24,193 nucleotides of DNA from an uncultured Pelagibacteraceae bacterium (lineage in GTDB: Bacteria; Pseudomonadota; Alphaproteobacteria; Pelagibacterales; Pelagibacteraceae), in NCBI GenBank assembly GCA_902608305.1, contig CACLNK010000007.1, forward strand, positions 1-24,193, given 5' to 3'. The translations under genes and the position numbers were made by a program. Positions 6,114 through 14,516 of this stretch are shown here, in pieces. Every line of letters starts with the position of its first letter. The stretch's first letter is position 1. Below the pieces are notes generated by a model that saw only the letters and a program-made list of their open reading frames with translations, made no database searches and was not told where the DNA came from.

Positions 6114-6454
6114 TAAATAGAAGGCAAAGTATGTGTACCGTCTTTATTTAAAATAATATCATACTCATTACAAACGCTCGATATATTTAAAGGAGTATAA
6201 AGATGAGGAAACATGTTACCATCAGATGCTTGCTCCCAGACTAAATTATCTAGTTTTATAGTTTTTATTTTTAATAAAATTAAATCCTCTTTTTTAGAAA
6301 AATATTTGTTAAGAGTGCCTTTAATTTGGTTCTTGTCTGAAAAATGAATAAATCCATCTTCAATATCTTTTTTTGTTCCAATAAATTTTTTATTTTGTTT
6401 AGAAACTAACCATTCTGATTTGCTACAGATTTTGTAAACAAATTCGAATTCCAT
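6110..6454 (-). CDS. DUF952 family protein
   Basis: A 114-residue soluble protein matching DUF952. It opens FVYKICSKSEWL, then has DGFIHFSDKNQIKGTLNKYF, LILLKIKTIKLDNLVWE and the diagnostic FPHLYTPLNI. The family is widespread in proteobacteria. Its fold resembles ADP-ribosyltransferase/glutathione S-transferase-associated small domains, and no function is established. It starts two bases after the stop of the CMD protein, making it the last gene of the ABC-transporter operon, and ends tail to tail with the SMR-like gene (4-base overlap). Confidence 0.85.
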   Translation of the reverse strand: MEFEFVYKICSKSEWLVSKQNKKFIGTKKDIEDGFIHFSDKNQIKGTLNKYFSKKEDLILLKIKTIKLDNLVWEQASDGNMFPHLYTPLNISSVCNEYDIILNKDGTHTLPSIY

Positions 6455-6456
6455 TA

Positions 6457-6849
6457 TTATTTTAAAAACTCATCCACTTCTACTTGGTAAGAGTCCACCA
6501 ACTTATTGTTTTTGTTTGCTAGCCCAACTACTGCAAACATTTCTTTTAACATTTCATCTGTAGCGCCTTTTTTTTTAGCTGCAAATGAATGAGATCTTAT
6601 ACAATATTCGCAACCATTAGTTATAGATACTGCAACATAAATGAGTTCTTTAGTTACATGATCTAATGCACCCTTTTTCATTACTTGTTTTAAAGAATTC
6701 CATGATCTTTCTAATTCATTAGGATCATTCGCTAGCATTCTCCAGAAATTTGGAACTTCTGTAATATGTCTTGAGCTTTTTATATCATCATATACTTCTT
6801 TGACTTTTCCGTTAGCTTCATTTTCTTCAATGGGTTTAAACATTGGCAT
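6457..6849 (-). CDS. Carboxymuconolactone decarboxylase / AhpD-like protein
   Basis: A 130-residue all-helical protein of the CMD/AhpD family. The redox motif is present with Cys80-x-x-Cys83 and His87 (NGCEYCIRSH), preceded by the usual KELIYVAVSITNG helix. This supports alkylhydroperoxidase-like disulfide chemistry rather than decarboxylation. The N-terminal FKPIEENEANGKVKEVYDDIK and NFWRMLANDP segments are typical of the single-domain type. A strong AGGAGG ribosome site lies upstream. It follows the double ATPase by eight bases and precedes DUF952 by two. Its place in a peptide-transporter operon is unexplained; detoxification of an imported compound is one guess. Confidence 0.9.
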   Translation of the reverse strand: MPMFKPIEENEANGKVKEVYDDIKSSRHITEVPNFWRMLANDPNELERSWNSLKQVMKKGALDHVTKELIYVAVSITNGCEYCIRSHSFAAKKKGATDEMLKEMFAVVGLANKNNKLVDSYQVEVDEFLK

Positions 6850-6857
6850 TTTTCCTC

Positions 6858-8540
6858 CTAATTATAAATTGATTCAATTTTTGGCATTAACGTTAACAAT
6901 TCTTTTGTGTATTCATGTGATGGATTTTTAAATAATTCTTCTGTCATTGAGACCTCACAAAGTTTGCCATTTTTTAATACTGCTATTCGATCACACATTT
7001 GCCTTACTACCGGCAAATCGTGACTAATGAATAAGATTGTCAAATTTAATTGTTCTTGTAAATCCTTTAATAAATTTAATATTTGTGCTTGAATACTGAC
7101 ATCTAGAGCAGAGGTTGGTTCATCACAAACAAGTAGTCTTGGCTGTGTTGCTAAAGCTCTTGCAATTGAGATTCTTTGTCTTTGACCTCCCGAAAATTCA
7201 TGAGGATAACGTTCAGCTGATTGTTGAGTGAGTTCAACCGATTCTAGTAAATCATAAATATAACTATCTATATCTTGTGAACTAATTGAAGGTTTATGAA
7301 GTTTTATAGGTTCAGCAACTATATCTTTAACTTTTAATCTGCCATTTAATGAAGAGTATGGATCTTGAAATATCATTTGAATTTGTTTTCTAAATTTCAT
7401 CATTTCTTTATTACTTTTAATTTTTGTTATGCAAACATCGTTAAAATAAATGTCTCCTGAGCTTGGTCTAAATAGATTAACAATCATTTTAGCTATTGTT
7501 GATTTTCCACTGCCACTCTCACCTACTAATCCAAATGATTGCCCTTCTTTAATATCAAATGTTACATCATCTACAGCCATGACAGAATTTTTTGAACTTT
7601 CGGTAAAAAAACTATCGTCAAATGTTTTGCTTAAATTTTTTACTTGAACCAAATCTTTATCTCGAAGTTCTTTTTTTTCCCATCTATTTAAAATTTTAAT
7701 ATTAGTTTCACTCTGGATTTTGTTTTCTTTTTCTATAATTATAAATCTTTCAATTTTTTTATTTGTTGGTGGTACAGAACTTACTAAACTCTTTGTATAA
7801 ATTTCCTTAGGTTTTGTTAGTACTTCTTTTGTAGGACCAATTTCGACTAGATCTCCATTTTTCATTACAGCTACTCTGTCGGTCGTTTCAGAAATAACTC
7901 CCATATCATGAGTAATTAGTATTACAGCTAGATTTCTTTCTTTAGCTAATCTTTTTATTAAATCTAAAATTTGAGATTGTATTGATACATCTAAAGCTGT
8001 TGTTGGTTCATCTGCTATAAGTAGTTCTGGTTCACAACAAAGCGCTAGCGAAATAACAACTCTTTGTCTCATTCCTCCAGAAAATTGGTGGGGGTAGTTA
8101 TCGAACCTTTTCTCAGCATCTTTTATACCAACTTCTTTTAATAAATTGATAGCTTTGTTTTTTGCTTCTTCTGCACTTAAACTTAAATGGGTTTGAATAG
8201 TTTCAATTAATTGTTCGCCAATTGTTAATATTGGATTTAAAGAAGTTTGAGGGTCTTGAAAAATTAAACCAATTTTTTTTCCTCTGTATTTTACAATATT
8301 TTCTGGATCTGCATGAATATCTATTCCATCTAAAACTATTGAACCGTTTGAAACTCTTCCTGGTTCATCAATAAGATTTATGATTGCATTACCAACAGTA
8401 CTTTTTCCTGATCCAGATTCTCCAACTAATCCTAAAATTTCTCCTTTATTAACATCTATATTTACATTTTTAGCAGCATAGACCGTTTCTCTTCTCATTT
8501 CATAATCAACGCTTAAATTATTTATTGTTAAAAAACTCAT
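6858..8540 (-). CDS. Fused double ATPase of an oligopeptide/dipeptide-type ABC importer
   Basis: A 560-residue protein combining the two ATPase subunits (DppD- and DppF-like) of a peptide/nickel-type ABC importer in one chain, as in GsiA or YejF. Half 1 has Walker A GESGSGKST (Lys46), signature SGGMRQR and Walker B LLIADEPTTALD. Half 2, from about residue 290, has a second GESGSGKST, SGGQRQR and LLVCDEPTSALD, with a switch histidine in both (ITHD, ISHD). A linker around residues 265-290 carries the motif SSVPP, typical after the first domain. It works on the cytoplasmic face with the two permeases upstream. The start ATG overlaps the permease stop (TAATG). Confidence 0.95.
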   Translation of the reverse strand: MSFLTINNLSVDYEMRRETVYAAKNVNIDVNKGEILGLVGESGSGKSTVGNAIINLIDEPGRVSNGSIVLDGIDIHADPENIVKYRGKKIGLIFQDPQTSLNPILTIGEQLIETIQTHLSLSAEEAKNKAINLLKEVGIKDAEKRFDNYPHQFSGGMRQRVVISLALCCEPELLIADEPTTALDVSIQSQILDLIKRLAKERNLAVILITHDMGVISETTDRVAVMKNGDLVEIGPTKEVLTKPKEIYTKSLVSSVPPTNKKIERFIIIEKENKIQSETNIKILNRWEKKELRDKDLVQVKNLSKTFDDSFFTESSKNSVMAVDDVTFDIKEGQSFGLVGESGSGKSTIAKMIVNLFRPSSGDIYFNDVCITKIKSNKEMMKFRKQIQMIFQDPYSSLNGRLKVKDIVAEPIKLHKPSISSQDIDSYIYDLLESVELTQQSAERYPHEFSGGQRQRISIARALATQPRLLVCDEPTSALDVSIQAQILNLLKDLQEQLNLTILFISHDLPVVRQMCDRIAVLKNGKLCEVSMTEELFKNPSHEYTKELLTLMPKIESIYN

Positions 8541-9466
8541 TAATTTAATTTTGGATTAAGAGTATCTCTCATCCAATCTCCTAATAGATTAATTGAAAAT
8601 GCTAAAATAACTAAAAAAATTGCTGGAAAGAAAGTTATCCACCACTCACCGGAAAATAAAAAATCATTTCCAATTCTAATTAAAGTTCCTAAAGAAGGTG
8701 TTGTGGGTGGAACGCCCACTCCTAAAAAACTTAATGTTGACTCTGCTATAATTGCAAGTGCAAGTCCTATAGTTCCAATTACTAGAACCGGTCTCATTAT
8801 ATTTGGCAAAATATGTTTAAACATAATAAGTATATTTGAAACGCCAATAATTGTTGAAGCAGATACATAATCTTTATTTTTTTCAACTAAAGTTGCAGCA
8901 CGAGAAACTCTTGCAAATTGAGGCCATTCTGAAATTCCTATTGCAAATATTAAAACATAAATTGCCATTTCATCATGAAGTTCTCTTGAAATAAGACCTC
9001 TTGCTATTCCATCAACTAATAAAGCCATTAAAATACTTGGTACTGTTAACTGAACATCTGTTAACCTCATAACAATCATTTCATATTTGCCACCAAAATA
9101 TCCTGCGGTTAAACCTAAGGTTACACCTAATAACAAGCTGAATAAAATTGCTGAAAAACCAACTATTAAAGAAATTCGTGATCCATAAAGAATTGTTGAT
9201 AACATGTCTCTACCTTGTCCATCAGTTCCTAGAATAAATTTAGCAACACCTTTTTCAGACCAGGAAGGTGGTGTAAATGCATCCATTAAAGATAAACTTG
9301 ATGGGTCAAATGGATTAAAAGGTGCAACCAGTTCAACAAAAAAAGAACAGAAAAAAATAATTACTAAAATAACACTTGATACAATAGCTGTTGGAGATTT
9401 TATAAAACTAAAATAAACATCACTATCTTTAATTCTATGCAATAAAGTTGATGTTTGATTATCCAC
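8540..9466 (-). CDS. ABC importer permease, DppC-like
   Basis: A 308-residue inner-membrane permease of the DppC/OppC type. After a cytoplasmic N-terminus it has a first membrane segment (AIVSSVILVIIFFCSFFVELVAPF), the family segment FILGTDGQGRDMLS, and five further helices. The ATPase-contacting EAA-like loop is DYVSASTIIGVSNILIMFKHILPNI, followed by the typical ESTLSFLGVGVPP. The C-terminal GDWMRDTLNPKL is characteristic. It overlaps the upstream DppB-like gene by eight bases and the downstream ATPase by one, so all three are translated together. Confidence 0.95.
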   Translation of the reverse strand: MDNQTSTLLHRIKDSDVYFSFIKSPTAIVSSVILVIIFFCSFFVELVAPFNPFDPSSLSLMDAFTPPSWSEKGVAKFILGTDGQGRDMLSTILYGSRISLIVGFSAILFSLLLGVTLGLTAGYFGGKYEMIVMRLTDVQLTVPSILMALLVDGIARGLISRELHDEMAIYVLIFAIGISEWPQFARVSRAATLVEKNKDYVSASTIIGVSNILIMFKHILPNIMRPVLVIGTIGLALAIIAESTLSFLGVGVPPTTPSLGTLIRIGNDFLFSGEWWITFFPAIFLVILAFSINLLGDWMRDTLNPKLN

Positions 9467-10442
9467 TTACCGCCTCCGATTTAACTCTAATTCTAGGATC
9501 AATAAAATAATATAAAATATCAACTATGAAATTTATCAATACAAAAACAAAAGCTATAAAAACTAAGTAAGCAGACATAATGGGTATATCTACAAACTTA
9601 ACTGCTTGAATAAAAAGAAAGCCCATTCCTGGCCACTGAAAAACAGTTTCGGTGATTATTGAAAAAGCTATTAATGTTCCAATATTTATACCTGCAATTG
9701 TAATTACTGGTATCAAGCCATTTTTTAACGCATGTTTATAGTGAATACTTTTTTCATCTATTCCTCTTGCTCTTGCAAATTTAATATAATCAGTTTGCAG
9801 TATTTCCATCATTTCTGCTCGAACAAGTCTTATAATGTAAGTCATTTGAAAAAGACTAAGAGTTACCGATGGAAGAATAATAGCTTTTAATCCTGATACA
9901 GTTAAAAAACCTGTAGACCAAAAACCAAGATCAACTACTTCGCCTCTACCGAAAGAAGGCAATACTCCTAAAATTACTGCAAACAGATATATAAAGAGTA
10001 TACCTATAACAAATGTGGGGAGTGATACTCCAAGCAACGAAATGGCCAGTATGGTATCGCTTAAAAAACCTTTTCGATTTATTCCTGTATAAACTCCCAA
10101 TAAAGTTCCGGAAATTAATGCAATTAACGCTGAAACTATAACTAGTTCAAGAGTAGCTGGCATTCTTTCTGAGATTAATTCTGAAACTGGTCTTCTTAGT
10201 TGATATGATATTCCAAATTCTCCTTTTGAAGCATTAACTACAAATCTAGAAAATTGGGCATATACAGGATCATTCAATCCTAATGTTTCTCTAAGTTCAG
10301 ATCTTTCTTGGTCTGAAGTTTCTTCACCAACCATATTATTAATTGGATCGCCAACGAATGTGAAAAGAGAAAATGACACAAATGCAACAACCAGCATCAC
10401 TAAGACTGATTGAAACAACCTTTTTAAAGTATACTTAATCAA
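9459..10442 (-). CDS. ABC importer permease, DppB-like
   Basis: A 327-residue inner-membrane permease of the DppB/OppB type. It opens KYTLKRLFQSVLVMLVVAFVSFSLF, then has the periplasmic GEFGISYQLRRPVSELI, RMPATLELVIVSALIALISG and the EAA loop ARARGIDEKSIHYKHALKN, closing with DILYYFIDPRIR. Six transmembrane segments are expected. It pairs with the DppC-like permease. The binding-protein gene lies upstream, separated by a 59-base gap that contains a strong hairpin. Confidence 0.95.
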   Translation of the reverse strand: MIKYTLKRLFQSVLVMLVVAFVSFSLFTFVGDPINNMVGEETSDQERSELRETLGLNDPVYAQFSRFVVNASKGEFGISYQLRRPVSELISERMPATLELVIVSALIALISGTLLGVYTGINRKGFLSDTILAISLLGVSLPTFVIGILFIYLFAVILGVLPSFGRGEVVDLGFWSTGFLTVSGLKAIILPSVTLSLFQMTYIIRLVRAEMMEILQTDYIKFARARGIDEKSIHYKHALKNGLIPVITIAGINIGTLIAFSIITETVFQWPGMGFLFIQAVKFVDIPIMSAYLVFIAFVFVLINFIVDILYYFIDPRIRVKSEAVSG

Positions 10443-10459
10443 TTTTTGAAAACTTTAGT

Positions 10460-10492
10460 TTATAAGCCCTTTTAAAATAAAAGGGCTTATAA
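10460..10492 (-). terminator. Intra-operon hairpin between binding protein and permease genes
   Basis: A perfect 14-base-pair stem with a GGGC/GCCC core (arms TTATAAGCCCTTTT type, 10460-10473 and 10479-10492) and a 5-base loop lies eight bases beyond the binding-protein stop. On the minus strand no run of T residues follows, so full termination is unlikely. Such hairpins between binding-protein and permease genes usually stabilise the upstream message or reduce read-through, raising the ratio of binding protein to transporter. It is the most stable inverted repeat I saw in the window. Confidence 0.7.
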
Positions 10493-10501
10493 TTAATTAA
10501 T

Positions 10502-12067
10502 CTAAAATCTTTTGTTAGAAAATCTAAACAAAGGTTCGTTGTTTGGTCGAATAGGAACATCTACAGTTCTTTTAGATGCCCATGAAATTACCTGGTGATG
10601 TAAAGGAAGATAAGCAATGTTATCTCTTACAATTTTCCAAGCATCTGCAATTGCAGCATTTCTTTTATCCAAATCAACTTCACCTTCCATTACTCTAATT
10701 GCAGCATCAACTGTAGCATCGCTAAAGTTAACTTTATTCCAGCTTGCGCCAGTTTCATATAGATAATGGAATACATAGTGACTGTCTAAAGTTGGAACTC
10801 CCCAACCTAGCATATAGAAATCACCTTGGTCATCTTTAAGTTCTTTGAAGTGTTTGCTTTTTGTTTGAGCATTTAAAGAAACGTTCACGCCTATTTTTCC
10901 TAACATTCCTACAACAGCTGTACAAATTGCTTCGTCATTTACATATCTGTCATTTGGACATCTTAGTTCAATATCAAAACCATCTGGATAACCAGCATCT
11001 GCTAGAAGTTGTTTTGCAGCAGCTACATCATACGGCAATCTTTCATCAAGTGCCTTAGTGTAACCCGTTACACCAGGAAATGTGATTATTCCAGCTGGTG
11101 AACTTAAACCTCTCATTACTTTTTCTTTAATGGCCTCTATATCAATTGCTTGATAAAACGCTTGTCTAACTTCTTTCTTTTTAAAAGGATTATCACCTGT
11201 GTTACCAGATCTAAGTTGATCTGCAGCTTGGTCCATACCTAAAAAGATAGTACGCATTTGTTCTACGCTAATAACTTTATGAGCACCTGAACTACCAATA
11301 CGATCTAAGTCTTGTACTGGTGCATCTGTGACAATATCAATTTCTCCAGATAATAATGCTGCAACTCTTGTTGCTGCATTAGCTATAGGTAGCAATTGAA
11401 TTTCATCAAGATTGTGTTCAACAGTTCCCCACCATTTTTTATTCTTTTTAAAAACAGTTTTAGTATTTGGTTCTCTCAAAGTGATTTCAAATGGACCTGT
11501 TCCCATTGCATTAGTTGCTGAAAATGTTTCTTGTCCTGCATCCCAGTTTTGTGGAACTATTGCAAAATTTTCATGACACCATTTTTTTGACACAACAAAT
11601 ATATTTGATAGTTGGTTTAAAAGAATTGGATTTGGATCTCTTGTTTGAATTTCAACAGTATAATCATCAAGTGCTTTAACAGATGTAATAGTGCTAATAT
11701 ATTCTTTAAAGTCAGATGTTGGTTGTTGAGCTCTTAATAAACTAAACACAACATCTTCTGATGTCATCTTATCTCCATTATGAAAAGTTACATCTGTTCT
11801 AAGATTAAAAACCCAAGTTGTTGGATTTGTAGCTTTCCAGTCAGTTGCTAGTTGAGGTCCAATTGTCATATCAATCCCTCTTGTAACAAGCGCCTCATAT
11901 ATTTGTCTTGATACCATTGTAGTTGGCCCTTCATTCTGAGCATGCGGATCAAGTGTTAAGCTATCGCCTTTCATTGACCATTTAATTGTATTTTTTGCCC
12001 ATGCAGATGAGAATCCAAAAACAAGTAGTACAGTTAGTAATATTCTAACTAAATTTTTTGCTTTCAT
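10502..12067 (-). CDS. Periplasmic binding protein of a peptide-type ABC importer (SBP family 5)
   Basis: A 521-residue secreted protein. Residues 1-24 form a signal peptide (KNLVRILLTVLLVFGFSSAWA, cleavage after AWA) without a lipobox cysteine. The mature part matches family 5 solute-binding proteins: KGDSLTLDPHAQNEGPT, IYEALVTRG, TFHNGDKMTSEDVVFSLLRA and KKEVRQAFYQAIDIEAIK. It probably captures peptides or a similar large substrate such as glutathione or opines, but the specificity cannot be read from sequence. It is the first gene of the operon 12067-6110, with a strong ribosome site (AGGAGGGG) just before the ATG. The 97 bases upstream hold only AT-rich sequence; no promoter stands out. 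Confidence 0.95.
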   Translation of the reverse strand: MKAKNLVRILLTVLLVFGFSSAWAKNTIKWSMKGDSLTLDPHAQNEGPTTMVSRQIYEALVTRGIDMTIGPQLATDWKATNPTTWVFNLRTDVTFHNGDKMTSEDVVFSLLRAQQPTSDFKEYISTITSVKALDDYTVEIQTRDPNPILLNQLSNIFVVSKKWCHENFAIVPQNWDAGQETFSATNAMGTGPFEITLREPNTKTVFKKNKKWWGTVEHNLDEIQLLPIANAATRVAALLSGEIDIVTDAPVQDLDRIGSSGAHKVISVEQMRTIFLGMDQAADQLRSGNTGDNPFKKKEVRQAFYQAIDIEAIKEKVMRGLSSPAGIITFPGVTGYTKALDERLPYDVAAAKQLLADAGYPDGFDIELRCPNDRYVNDEAICTAVVGMLGKIGVNVSLNAQTKSKHFKELKDDQGDFYMLGWGVPTLDSHYVFHYLYETGASWNKVNFSDATVDAAIRVMEGEVDLDKRNAAIADAWKIVRDNIAYLPLHHQVISWASKRTVDVPIRPNNEPLFRFSNKRF

Positions 12068-12164
12068 TTACCCCTCCTAATTATTTTTTTAAAAATTTAA
12101 CTTAATAATTAGAGAAACTAAAGCAGTATTATTGCTACAATCTTTGAAGTTTTTATATGTTTAT

Positions 12165-14501
12165 TTAATAATTATTTGAAACTTCTATGTTTGCTCCATA
12201 TTCAGATATTTGGCTCACCATGCTATAGTTTGAACTTACTTTAATATCAAACCCATTAACTTCTTTTACATAGCTTAGTTCCATTTGATTATTTTGTAAT
12301 GGTTTATAATTGAAAGCAAACTCAGACTCTTCTTCACGTATATGACCAAATTTAAAGAATATACTATCTTGATGACTACTGTAATCTAGTCCTTGAAATC
12401 TTTCATAATTTAAAGCGAATGTATAATCGTTTTTATATAATATCTCAAAACCAAGATTACCTTTGATATTATGTATCGAATGTGTTTCGGCAGTCTTAGT
12501 TACTGAAACACTATCTAAGTGATTTTTAAAGTTATAATCAATGTTTGATGTTAAATCTCTAATATATTCAAGACTTCCGTTTCGGCTAAGTCTGCCATCG
12601 TTTATATCGATCAAATTATCAAATTTAAAACCTGCAGCAATATTTCCAGTTTTAAATGTAAGAGAGTCGTATGTGTCTTGGCTGTTAGTTGATGAAGTTC
12701 CAAAATCTGTATATTCAGAAAACTGAGTCACCCCAAATTCAAACTTGCCTGTAGGTCTTATGTTAAAATTCCCATAACTATCTTTAGATTCTAAATTAAA
12801 AGCTGTAAAAACTTGTTTACCGTTTCTTTCACCAGTAATTTCATTTGATAGGAGTTGATCTATTCTTAACAAGCTTACACCAAATAAAGCATTGAGATTA
12901 GAATTATTATTTACCGGAAGAGTGCTATACAAATTTAATGTTAAAGACTCAGTATCTAATTCAATACCACCGGGGGATATGTTTTCAAATTCACCTTTAC
13001 CAAATCTAATAGCTGCGCCAACAAACTTATTATTATTTATCTTTTTATCTGCACCAAACATTAAACCTGAAACTCTTATTTCTTTTGGTTTAGAGGTTGC
13101 GGTGTCACCTTTTCTGCCAAATGAAATGTCACCATGGGACCAGTAAGCCCAATTCTTATTTTTGGTTTTTATAGTTTTTTTATCTTTACTTGACTTCTCT
13201 TTAAGGAATGCTCTACGTGCGGTTATTTTTTCTGGAAGTTTATTCATCCAAGAATTTAACAACGGGTTATCTGATTTAATGACAGTCGTAAAATTATCTA
13301 AGTTGTTACTATTTTTATTTTCATGACCAATAGTTATAGACCGACCATTTTCCACTACACTATTAACTGACACTATTTTGGTAGGAAGTTTTTTAATCCA
13401 GTAATTTAACAATGGGTTATCTAATTTGATGGAAGCGGTAAGATTATTAAGGTTATTTTTACCCTCATTACGTCTTAACCATTCAAATCTTTTAAAAACA
13501 GTAGATGTATTTTGTTGTATTACATGTTTTGCAAATTCTACTTGTGCACCGACATTTGAAATAGAATCTGCCTCACAAATTACAATTCCGTAAGGACAAC
13601 TAAGATTATACTCGTGGATCTTATTCGCAGAATCTCCTGCATATGTAACTTGATACAATTTCATTCCATCTTCAGAAAAGTGCATTCCTAAAGGCGTTCC
13701 TTGACCACCACTTGCATCAAAAAAGTTTGCTAGTTTTCCAACATATGTTGCTGTTGAAACATCAAAACCAGTAGATAGTTTGTAAACATAAAAATTCCAA
13801 GCACCATGGCCTGTTCCAGAATCGATTAAGTACATTCTAGTTCCATCATCATCAAACCTTAAATCTTGAAGATATTTTTCATTAATGTCATTTAAATCTA
13901 AAACATTACCAAGTGATGCAGAACTTGGAAGAAATGGAGTGCTTAAGTGATACTCAACAACTACTTCGTCTCCCCAATAATCAAAAAGATACATTTTTGT
14001 TCCATCGTTATTAAAAGTTATATCATGAGGTTCAAAATCACCATCGTCATCAGTATATAAAGTCTGATCCTCATCCCATTCTAGTCCATCATCTGCATCT
14101 TGTGTTGCATTAGAAATATCATATGGAGTTGAAAGTGTGTGGACATTCATTAAACCATCTTGATCAATTGCAAAAATTTTAGTTCCATCTTTATTAAAAG
14201 TAAAACCTTGTACTTTATATTGGCCGGCTCCTAAATCATCACTACCATCATTTAGATTGAGACTAACTACTGTTGAGGTATCAATAGAACTAATATCAAA
14301 TGGCGTTGTTAAAGTGTACTGTTTGGCTACAGCGTTTACTGCATAACTAGTCATAAAAACTTTTGTTCCATCAGGACTTAGCGCAATGCCTGAAGGCATA
14401 GAAATATCACTGCCAACAGATTGTACATAAGTAGGTGAAACAACTTCAGCTTTGGCAGCATTTAAAGTTAAGAATAAAAATAAAATAATTAATAATCTCA
14501 T
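12165..14501 (-). CDS. Predicted surface protein: beta-propeller-like passenger with autotransporter-like barrel
   Basis: A 778-residue secreted protein. A signal peptide (residues 1-18, ending AKA) is followed by five repeats at about residues 40, 101, 162, 215 and 274 with the core F/L-x-x-DGTK-x-(Y/F), each leading to a strand such as YTLTTPFDIS. This suggests a propeller-like fold. Residues 335-345 (FKRFEWLRRNE) begin a linker in which a 50-residue segment occurs twice (349-398 and 399-448). From about residue 451 to the end, alternating amphipathic strands (WAYWSHGDISFGRKG, ISEYGANIEVSNNY) resemble an outer-membrane autotransporter beta-barrel, but the protein ends in Tyr instead of Phe. 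Surface display is inference. It lies downstream of the phosphatase gene with a 15-base gap. Confidence 0.75.
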   Translation of the reverse strand: MRLLIILFLFLTLNAAKAEVVSPTYVQSVGSDISMPSGIALSPDGTKVFMTSYAVNAVAKQYTLTTPFDISSIDTSTVVSLNLNDGSDDLGAGQYKVQGFTFNKDGTKIFAIDQDGLMNVHTLSTPYDISNATQDADDGLEWDEDQTLYTDDDGDFEPHDITFNNDGTKMYLFDYWGDEVVVEYHLSTPFLPSSASLGNVLDLNDINEKYLQDLRFDDDGTRMYLIDSGTGHGAWNFYVYKLSTGFDVSTATYVGKLANFFDASGGQGTPLGMHFSEDGMKLYQVTYAGDSANKIHEYNLSCPYGIVICEADSISNVGAQVEFAKHVIQQNTSTVFKRFEWLRRNEGKNNLNNLTASIKLDNPLLNYWIKKLPTKIVSVNSVVENGRSITIGHENKNSNNLDNFTTVIKSDNPLLNSWMNKLPEKITARRAFLKEKSSKDKKTIKTKNKNWAYWSHGDISFGRKGDTATSKPKEIRVSGLMFGADKKINNNKFVGAAIRFGKGEFENISPGGIELDTESLTLNLYSTLPVNNNSNLNALFGVSLLRIDQLLSNEITGERNGKQVFTAFNLESKDSYGNFNIRPTGKFEFGVTQFSEYTDFGTSSTNSQDTYDSLTFKTGNIAAGFKFDNLIDINDGRLSRNGSLEYIRDLTSNIDYNFKNHLDSVSVTKTAETHSIHNIKGNLGFEILYKNDYTFALNYERFQGLDYSSHQDSIFFKFGHIREEESEFAFNYKPLQNNQMELSYVKEVNGFDIKVSSNYSMVSQISEYGANIEVSNNY
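13158..13457 (-). repeat. Tandem 150-base duplication inside the surface-protein gene
   Basis: Two adjacent 150-base units on the minus strand encode residues 349-398 and 399-448. The first 28 residues are near-identical: NNLNNLTASIKLDNPLLN then YWIKKLPTKI, against NNLDNFTTVIKSDNPLLN then SWMNKLPEKI. Similarity is clear at DNA level too. The rest of each unit has diverged. It lies between the propeller-like part and the barrel-like part. Confidence 0.8.
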
Positions 14502-14516
14502 AATTTAATTAAATAT

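Noticed and set aside
12078..12111. AT-only inverted repeat TAATTATT/AATAATTA upstream of the binding-protein gene, overlapping the ribosome-site flank
   Set aside because: Eight A/T pairs with an 18-base loop are expected by chance in this composition; no GC core and no recognised riboswitch features.
12541..13146. Plus-strand open frames opposite the surface-protein gene
   Set aside because: They lack recognisable motifs and lie entirely inside a convincing minus-strand gene; they are reading-frame shadows.
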